Shown here: one piece after another, positions 35,375-41,420 of the stretch
How positions within the stretch are numbered: the first letter of the stretch is position 1
How the letters are laid out: the number at the start of each line of letters is the position of its first letter
Source of the DNA: Paludibacteraceae bacterium
Lineage (GTDB): Bacteria; Bacteroidota; Bacteroidia; Bacteroidales; Paludibacteraceae
Assembly (NCBI GenBank): GCA_017450605.1
Contig: JAFSTG010000033.1
Coordinates: 1 to 41,420, forward strand
Reading direction: 5' to 3'
DNA: 41,420 nucleotides
The notes under the pieces: model-generated
Database searches by the model: none
Seen by the model: the letters and a program-made list of their open reading frames with translations, nothing else
Told to the model about the DNA's origin: nothing
Program-made: the position numbers and the translations under genes

Positions 35375-37216
35375 TTAGTTCCAGTCATTCCAATCGCCTT
35401 CTCCATAATTAGTTATCGCTCCGCCTGGATTCAAAGGCAATTGCCATATCATGCGCTTTCGCAACCAATTCGGGTTCTTATATGCGCCAAAGCGCTCCAA
35501 CTCCACTCTGTTATATTTCTCTTCCGTCTCGGGGTCAGCACTTATTCTGTTGAGCCATGCATTAGCAGATAATGGGAAGGCCACGGCCTCATCCTTTGGG
35601 GTCTTCCAATGAGGCTGATAAATATTATAGGGGCGAGTGAGTGAGAACGACTCAGTGAAGTGTTTGTCGGTGAGCGTATTTGTTTTCCCGTTATGGACGC
35701 GCGCCACATCGTACACATACACTCCGTCGTACTGAATACCATTATTCGAACTGCTATAATTATATCGACGAACATCATTCCACTGCTCGGGTTGCAGATA
35801 CATAGCCACATATTTCTGCTGCATAAGTTCAGCAAGAGTGAAGTTGTCGGATGGCAGACGCATTTTCTTAAAATAGTCGATTATCACATCTTCGTTTTCC
35901 CCTATATTTCCTCTCACAGAATAGCGTTGCATACTGCGTTCCACGGCTTGCAGAGTTGTTTGATATGCTTCCATCTTATTACCTGCCCACCACTGAGCCT
36001 CAGCCTTGATGAAAAGCAATTCTTCCTCTGTTATGAATACTATAATACCGTCATCCCGGGTATATGGGTTGATATGTGCAGGAGTGGTAGTTGTGCAATA
36101 AAGGTCAGGGAAATAAGTAGCTTTATAATCTTTGCCAAATCCTTCCTCTACATCCATACCTATGTTGTTTCTCAAGCTGCGAAGTGCTTTAGCCCCGCTA
36201 CCGTCAGCACGCGGTTCCATCATGCGGTCGGCACGAGGGTCAAGAGCATAGGCCGAGACTATAATATCAATATCTTTGGTTATCTGCGCAGAATACCCCA
36301 CACGCTTAGGGTAGAAACCGAGTATTGAAGCGAAAAATCGTGAAGGTATGGCACCACCAAGTTGGTTATCGCGGGCTTGTGCCCAACCCAGATTCATCTT
36401 CGGCTGAGAAGGTCCCCACTGGCAGTTTTTCTCTGCGGAACCTCCATCGAACTTATAGATTGGTTCAGCCCAGGCAGGATCATTTAGTGCACCGTCAACA
36501 GCCTTTATTATCGCCTCACATGTAGCAGGTGTGTTATCCCAATTGGGCAAACGACGCAGTAAAAAGCGAGCATACAGAGCTTTGGTCAGAGCGCGCCACT
36601 TACCCATATCACCCTCGAACATGCGGTCTGTTTGAGCATTTATTATGCCATTGGTCGGACAATTAATCCACTCAGGGTCATCGTAAAGTGCAAGCAAATC
36701 TTGGAACTCCTTGTCCATATATGCATATATCTCTTCCTGAGTATCATACTTAGGCGACTTGCCGTGGTATGCCTCAGATACTGCCATTTCCCCGAACAAG
36801 TCGGTTGTCAGTTGCAGAGCATTAAGCATCAGCGTTCTGCCTATCAGTATGTAGTTTCGTTTATTCTGGCGTTCAGCATCTTCACGCATATACTGGATAT
36901 TGATTCCCAAGTCGAAATAATAACGGCGCCATTGCGGATGGCGGTTCATCTCAGTAAATCCGCCCCAGCCTACCTTGTAAGCGTATGCGCTCGTTGTACT
37001 TCGGCCGGTAGTGGTCAGACACTGCGATAAATAAGTAGCATATTCGGTGAAATCGTAAATATCCTGAACTGAATAAAACAACACAGTTGGCAACACCACT
37101 TCACAAGTAACCGTAGTCGGATTGTCGGGCGAAGTATTCACATCCAACCAATCCTGACAACCTACAAGCGTCAGGCTAATTGCCATAACGGTGAATATAG
37201 AAAACAGATTTTTCAT
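35375..37216 (-). CDS. SusD/RagB family surface lipoprotein
   Basis: Outer-membrane lipoprotein that binds substrate and closes as a lid over the SusC channel. A 613-residue protein with lipobox TLVGC (Cys 20) and the family start QDWLDVNTSPDNPT, typical of the SusD-like_2 branch. TPR-like helices occupy the N-terminal half (YILIGRTLMLNALQLTTDLFG) and the C-terminal part contains AELMQQKYVAMYLQPEQWND and RRYNYSSSN, the usual SusD block, ending WNDWN. It follows susC by 24 bases, the standard pair order. Confidence 0.94.
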   Translation of the reverse strand: MKNLFSIFTVMAISLTLVGCQDWLDVNTSPDNPTTVTCEVVLPTVLFYSVQDIYDFTEYATYLSQCLTTTGRSTTSAYAYKVGWGGFTEMNRHPQWRRYYFDLGINIQYMREDAERQNKRNYILIGRTLMLNALQLTTDLFGEMAVSEAYHGKSPKYDTQEEIYAYMDKEFQDLLALYDDPEWINCPTNGIINAQTDRMFEGDMGKWRALTKALYARFLLRRLPNWDNTPATCEAIIKAVDGALNDPAWAEPIYKFDGGSAEKNCQWGPSQPKMNLGWAQARDNQLGGAIPSRFFASILGFYPKRVGYSAQITKDIDIIVSAYALDPRADRMMEPRADGSGAKALRSLRNNIGMDVEEGFGKDYKATYFPDLYCTTTTPAHINPYTRDDGIIVFITEEELLFIKAEAQWWAGNKMEAYQTTLQAVERSMQRYSVRGNIGENEDVIIDYFKKMRLPSDNFTLAELMQQKYVAMYLQPEQWNDVRRYNYSSSNNGIQYDGVYVYDVARVHNGKTNTLTDKHFTESFSLTRPYNIYQPHWKTPKDEAVAFPLSANAWLNRISADPETEEKYNRVELERFGAYKNPNWLRKRMIWQLPLNPGGAITNYGEGDWNDWN

Positions 37217-37240
37217 ATTTGCATTTGTTTATGGTTATTA

Positions 37241-40200
37241 TCAGAATGTCATTTGGAAACTCAAACTATAACTGCGCGTTGAAGGTACGGGATAATAGTC
37301 GATGCCTGCTGATCCGGTACCTGAAGCACTTGTATTAGCATTGATACGCGGGTCGCCTCCCGAATAACGAGTCAACAGAAAGAGGTTATTTCCGGTCAGC
37401 GAAAGTTTTATTCCCTCTATTCCGCGAACCTGCTTTAGCATATCGCTAAAGTCGTAACTTAGAGTCAGATAACTCATCCTCAAATACGAGCCATCCTCTA
37501 TGAAATTAGAAGAAACGGTGTAATAGTAGTTGGTTAGCGTTGTTGCATCAAGTGTAATAGGTTGTGTATTCTTAACATAGGTGCCATCGTCTTGCAGCAC
37601 CACACCATCCCACACCACTTGGCGACCTCGATACTGCTCAAGCATCTTACTCATTCCGCCCGAGAGAATGCTTCTGCCGGTAACATTAGCCACGTCGCCT
37701 CCTATACGAGCGTCGAACAACGCATTTAGCGACCAGTCCTTATAAGTCAATGAGGTTGACAAGCCGAGCATCAGTTTTGGTTCGCGATTTCCTATAAGGA
37801 CCTGCTTAGTTGGATTAATTTGCGGATAGCCATCGGCATCACATATAATATCGCCATTCTCTGTACGCAGATAATCTTTACCCGTGAGAGAAGTGGTAGA
37901 ACCATGAAGGAACGCCGAGGGGAAGATATCCGTATATTGAGTACCCTGCAATTCAGTTACATTATCAGGTAGATGCAGAACTTTTGTTCTATTGAAAGAA
38001 AGGTTGAGTGTCGCAGTCCAAAGCCAATCGTTACGTTTTATTATATCTTGCGACAGAGATATTTCCATACCTTGGTTTCTCACAGTTCCTTCGTTACGCG
38101 TTTGCAGCACATATCCTGTGGTATGAGAAACACGGACAGTTACTATTTGGTTGTCGGTTATCGAACCATAGTAAGCAGCATCAAGACGTGTACGGTTATT
38201 GAAGAAGCGCAGGTCGAGTCCTACCTCCCACGAGTCGGTATGTTCCGGCACAAGATTATCGGCAGCCACAGAGAAACTCGGGTTAACTGAATAACCTCCG
38301 TCAGGCAGTGTTGGATATTGCGCGAAACGGCGGTCGAACAAATAAGGAGCACAGTCGCGACCTACACCGGCATAGTTAGCACGCAGCTTACCGAAGCTGA
38401 ACCAATTATTGTCCGATTCTTTCAACGATGGGAATAACTCAGAGAATGTCAGTCCGGCGGTGGCTGAGAAATAGGCGAAAGGTTGCACTTCCCAGCGTAG
38501 TGTTGATGACCAGTCCCAACGACCTGTAGTCGAGAGCGAGGCTATTCCCTTATAGTCGGCTCGCAATTCGTAATAAACGGAAGCATTTCGGCGCTCCGAG
38601 TGAGTTACGGCAACATCTGAAGTGCCTTTTATCTCGGCAAGGTTTGCAACACTATACACTCCCGGTACAACAAAATCGTTACCTGATATACTGTTGGCAA
38701 GACTCTTGCGTTGCTTCATTTCGGCTCCAAATAATGCATCGAGTCCGAAATCTTTGGGTAAATCGACATGATAGGTTGCCAAGAACGAGGCAGTAAGCAA
38801 GTTGCTCACCGACGAACTGTTACTATACGATCCGAGCAGACTCTTGTCTATTTTGTCGAGTTGGCTGACAGTAAGATACGGGTGAGTGAGGAATGTTGCG
38901 AGGTCGTCGGTTTTTTGAGTGTCAGGCACCACATTAGTGTCGCTAAACCGCGGTACACTATAGCCGTCGTAAGTGTAATTATTGCGGTCGAGCGCTATAC
39001 GGGCTGTCAGATTCAATCCCTTGACAGGCGTTGCCGTTATATGGCCATTGATGAGCATTCTCGTACTTTTATTCTCCCCATAGTCGGCATACCTGCTCCA
39101 CAGCGGACTTATAGGTGAACCGGTCTTCTCGTCGGCAAAATAGAGAAAGCGTATGTCACCTGATTCGGTTTTATAGTTCGTGATGTCGTCGTTGATAGGC
39201 CACGAATAGATGCCGCTTACAGAGCCTGCCCCTCGATATTGCTGATTGATAATATTAGCCGACAAACCCATCTTTATATATTTATTGGGGATGTATTCAC
39301 CTTTTATTAGGGCTGTTATTTTCTGACGATAATCATTAGGAACTATACCATCGTTTTTTGAATACGATGCTGACGCTGTTGTTTGCACCTTCTCTGTACC
39401 ACCGGAGAGTGATATGTCATATTTATGATAGAAGCCGAAATCGTTGAAATAGTTTCTGACATTATCGTACGTTTTCTCTCCGTCTGCAAGCAATGGTCCC
39501 CAACCATTCTTAGTCTGTTCGCGGTAAAAACCGTTAGAGCCGGGGATGTACTTGTTTTGCAGCTCTATCAAGTTTGCAGGAGTATCAAATTGCCAAGTTG
39601 CATTTACCTTAGCCGATAGTTTACCTTCTTTGGCACGCCTTGTTGTTATCATCAACACACCGCCTTGAGCATCCATTCCGTAAAGAGCCGATGCAGCAGC
39701 ACCTTTGAGCACTGTGATGTTCTCTATATCGTTAGGATTGAGGTCGCCGACTCCTCCTGTCACTACCATACCATCAACAACCACCAGAGGTTCATTACTC
39801 ATCGACATTGAACTAACACCACGAATGATAATTTGCGAGCCCGAATTGGGCGATCCGCCACCGGTTGTTATACTTGCACCAGGTACCAAGCCCTGCAGCG
39901 ACTCAAGTACATTGGCATTCTTGCCCATAGTAAGAGCATCTGCATCGACCGATTGAACAGCAAAGTTCATTCGTTTTTTCTCTTGGACAACACCCATTGC
40001 TGTTACAACCACATCACCGATGGCGATAGCATCAGAAGAGAGAACAACATCGTGCTTATTGCTCGAAACCTTCACCTCTCTGGTTCGCATGCCCACATAA
40101 CTTATCACAAGCACGGCATTTTCTTTCACCGTAAGAGTGTAGTTACCATCATAATCAGTAATAGTTCCGTTGGTAGTTCCTTTCTCCAACACCGACGCAC

Positions 40201-40327
40201 CTATCACCGGCTCCTTGTCCTCCGACGAAGTAACAACTCCGGTAACCGTAATGTCAGCCATCACATCGAATAGCGAAAGCAGACAAACGAAGAATAAAAG
40301 CAGTCTTTTCTTCATCATGTTTCTCAT
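37241..40327 (-). CDS. SusC/RagA TonB-dependent outer-membrane transporter
   Basis: Outer-membrane importer energised by TonB-ExbB-ExbD (encoded at 12356-14317). At 1028 residues: signal peptide (about 1-25), a carboxypeptidase-regulatory domain (about 26-105: ITVTGVVTSSEDKEPVIGAS, then DYDGNYTL), a TonB-box region, a plug domain (about 115-230: IIIRGVSSMSMSNEPLVVVD, ENITVLKGAAASALYG), and a beta-barrel ending YSLSFQMTF. No N-terminal STN domain is present, so no anti-sigma signalling is implied. The start is placed at MRNMMKKRLLL; Met 4 or 5 are alternatives. First gene of the operon, with a -7 box 75 bases upstream. Confidence 0.96.
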   Translation of the reverse strand: MRNMMKKRLLLFFVCLLSLFDVMADITVTGVVTSSEDKEPVIGASVLEKGTTNGTITDYDGNYTLTVKENAVLVISYVGMRTREVKVSSNKHDVVLSSDAIAIGDVVVTAMGVVQEKKRMNFAVQSVDADALTMGKNANVLESLQGLVPGASITTGGGSPNSGSQIIIRGVSSMSMSNEPLVVVDGMVVTGGVGDLNPNDIENITVLKGAAASALYGMDAQGGVLMITTRRAKEGKLSAKVNATWQFDTPANLIELQNKYIPGSNGFYREQTKNGWGPLLADGEKTYDNVRNYFNDFGFYHKYDISLSGGTEKVQTTASASYSKNDGIVPNDYRQKITALIKGEYIPNKYIKMGLSANIINQQYRGAGSVSGIYSWPINDDITNYKTESGDIRFLYFADEKTGSPISPLWSRYADYGENKSTRMLINGHITATPVKGLNLTARIALDRNNYTYDGYSVPRFSDTNVVPDTQKTDDLATFLTHPYLTVSQLDKIDKSLLGSYSNSSSVSNLLTASFLATYHVDLPKDFGLDALFGAEMKQRKSLANSISGNDFVVPGVYSVANLAEIKGTSDVAVTHSERRNASVYYELRADYKGIASLSTTGRWDWSSTLRWEVQPFAYFSATAGLTFSELFPSLKESDNNWFSFGKLRANYAGVGRDCAPYLFDRRFAQYPTLPDGGYSVNPSFSVAADNLVPEHTDSWEVGLDLRFFNNRTRLDAAYYGSITDNQIVTVRVSHTTGYVLQTRNEGTVRNQGMEISLSQDIIKRNDWLWTATLNLSFNRTKVLHLPDNVTELQGTQYTDIFPSAFLHGSTTSLTGKDYLRTENGDIICDADGYPQINPTKQVLIGNREPKLMLGLSTSLTYKDWSLNALFDARIGGDVANVTGRSILSGGMSKMLEQYRGRQVVWDGVVLQDDGTYVKNTQPITLDATTLTNYYYTVSSNFIEDGSYLRMSYLTLSYDFSDMLKQVRGIEGIKLSLTGNNLFLLTRYSGGDPRINANTSASGTGSAGIDYYPVPSTRSYSLSFQMTF

Positions 40328-40400
40328 GTTATAATTAGACTTTTAGAACGAGCGGATAATATAAACTTCAAAAAAATACAAGCCTAATATCCACCGCTGC

Positions 40401-40408
40401 AAAGTTAG
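40401..40408 (-). promoter_or_regulatory. -7 promoter element (TAACTTTG) of the SusC/SusD operon
   Basis: Minus-strand TAACTTTG followed by CAG, the same 11 bases as at nadK and secA. Predicted transcription start near 40394, giving a leader of about 65 bases. It sits downstream of a strong terminator, so the operon is an independent unit. No neighbouring sigma/anti-sigma or hybrid sensor gene is in the window. Confidence 0.7.
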
Positions 40409-40442
40409 AAAAAAACTTTTGTTTTCGCAACAACAAACCAAC

Positions 40443-40474
40443 AAAAAAAAGCACCTTTTTTAGGTGCTTTTTTT
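40443..40474 (-). terminator. Intrinsic terminator after the Big_2 gene
   Basis: GCACCT (40451-40456) pairs with AGGTGC (40462-40467) over a five-base loop, flanked by eight A (40443-40450) and seven T (40468-40474), so the stem extends through A-T pairs. On the minus strand it ends the Big_2 gene with a run of T. It could also work on the plus strand. Confidence 0.9.
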
Positions 40475-40492
40475 CATACTTAAGACGTTTGC

Positions 40493-41420
40493 TTATCGAA
40501 GCATAAACTTCTTACCATTTTGTATTACAACGCCCTTATATGTAGCGTCAACACGAACACCAAGAACATTGAACATCGGGGCATTGAGATCGAGTTCTGC
40601 CTCAACATTATCCAAACCGTCGTTTACATGTTCTACCAGAGCCGTTACTGATATTTCAATTGTTTCCTTGTATATGGTCACGAAACCTTCAATATCATAG
40701 GTCTTACCTTCGAAGTTCTCCGGCAGCAGACCAAGTTTGAAATTATCGAAGAGTTGAATATCCTCACCAAAGATATATAGGCGTGTGCCCTTAGCAGTGA
40801 TTGCAGCATTCTCTACCTTCACATATTTGTTCATATCAGCTGCAACAGGTGCTTCGGTGATAAGAGCAGGCTCTACAGCCTCTCCATCCTCTGCTTCTTT
40901 ATCAGGAACGTTTGAAGGAACGATTTGCGCATTGCCGTTATACTCGCCATAAGCGCCTTCGATACCCTTGATTATATTACCATTGGCATACTTCTCCTGA
41001 TAGTTTCCGCCACCTTTGTAAATAGGTATAATACCTGTTGCATCCTGAATATAGAGATAGTTGGTTGCTGCGTAAACAACTGTTACTTCGCCGAGAGTAA
41101 ACTTAGCCAATTTACCTTCAATAACCTCTGCTATAGTCTTCGCAGAAGCCTCGAATACAACCACCTTAGCCGAGGCACTAACCTCAGGATCGTCAACCGA
41201 TGTGGCGGTTATTGTTACTTCGCCCTCTGCCAAACCGGTAACTACACCGGCGTCATCAACGGTAGCAATACTTTCGTCTGATGAAGTCCATGTAAGAGAC
41301 TTGTCGGTTGCATCCTCAGGAGTAACAACTGCATGCATAGCAACTGTCGAACCTAATTCCACTTCAGCATCTTCCATTGTTATAGAAATAACATTCTTCT
41401 TAACAACAAGTTTGTATTTA
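40493..41420 (-). CDS. Big_2 (bacterial Ig-like) surface protein, C-terminal part (5' end outside window)
   Basis: The frame is open to the window edge (KYKLVVKKNVISI reads into it), so the Met at 41377 is internal and the gene starts further right. The visible 309 residues begin with a Big_2 domain (ELGSTVAMHAVVTPEDATD, SLTWTSSDESIATV, GLAEGEVTITATS), followed by an OB-fold-like domain (NYLYIQDATGIIPIYKGGG) similar in style to the one in the 27593-30178 protein. The C-terminus is MFNVLGVRVDATYKG then VVIQNGKKFMLR, close to the Bacteroidota type IX (type A) sorting tail. Likely secreted and surface-attached. Terminator follows. Confidence 0.85.
   Translation of the reverse strand, partial: KYKLVVKKNVISITMEDAEVELGSTVAMHAVVTPEDATDKSLTWTSSDESIATVDDAGVVTGLAEGEVTITATSVDDPEVSASAKVVVFEASAKTIAEVIEGKLAKFTLGEVTVVYAATNYLYIQDATGIIPIYKGGGNYQEKYANGNIIKGIEGAYGEYNGNAQIVPSNVPDKEAEDGEAVEPALITEAPVAADMNKYVKVENAAITAKGTRLYIFGEDIQLFDNFKLGLLPENFEGKTYDIEGFVTIYKETIEISVTALVEHVNDGLDNVEAELDLNAPMFNVLGVRVDATYKGVVIQNGKKFMLR

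Noticed and set aside
35660..36328. 222-codon frame on the plus strand
   Set aside because: Antisense to susD; no signal, promoter or family features.

Overview
The window comes from a member of the order Bacteroidales (phylum Bacteroidota). The signs are a SusC/SusD pair, two DUF3078 proteins, the pdxJ-exbB-exbD-tonB string divergent from nadK, an internal-loop type long SecA, and five copies of the Bacteroidota -7 promoter element (TAnnTTTG). The genus cannot be fixed from this sequence. No rRNA, tRNA, CRISPR array or intact insertion sequence was seen.

Layout. 1-1002: 3' part of a hexameric glutamate dehydrogenase gene (+), closed by a perfect hairpin shared with the convergent CotH-family gene. 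1226-6596 (-): an accessory stretch with a sensor histidine kinase, an orphan member of the rSAM-associated lipoprotein family, a possible gene remnant, an AT-rich unknown lipoprotein and a CotH-family lipoprotein. 6729-8295 (+): a His-rich CcdA/ArsG-like permease and trmN6, both apparently starting at TTG. 8320-15075 (-): housekeeping genes: rny, zapA and a ZapB-like partner; a DUF3078 barrel; then pdxJ, exbB, exbD, tonB and a DJ-1 protein. 15155-18493 (+): nadK, a small outer-membrane barrel, fmt and an HD-domain protein. 18505-24197 (-): a second DUF3078 protein, lgt and secA.

24472-40327 (-) is the most interesting part. It is a six-gene SusC/SusD operon (susC, susD, two lipoproteins, a GHL10 glycosidase-like protein, and a large InlB-repeat/propeller protein), followed after a hairpin by a 1010-residue multidomain N-acetylmuramoyl-L-alanine amidase. 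The combination of an outer-membrane TonB-dependent importer, a surface glycan-binding lipoprotein, a GHL10 enzyme and an amidase suggests capture of peptidoglycan fragments, though the substrate is inferred. Three of these secreted proteins share a short C-terminal tail. 40493-41420 (-) is the 3' part of a Big_2 surface protein whose tail carries the same two elements in reversed order.

Within the window the parts connect: TonB/ExbB/ExbD would energise the SusC transporter; SecA exports and Lgt lipidates the many lipoproteins seen here; ZapA and the ZapB-like protein serve cell division; RNase Y serves RNA turnover.
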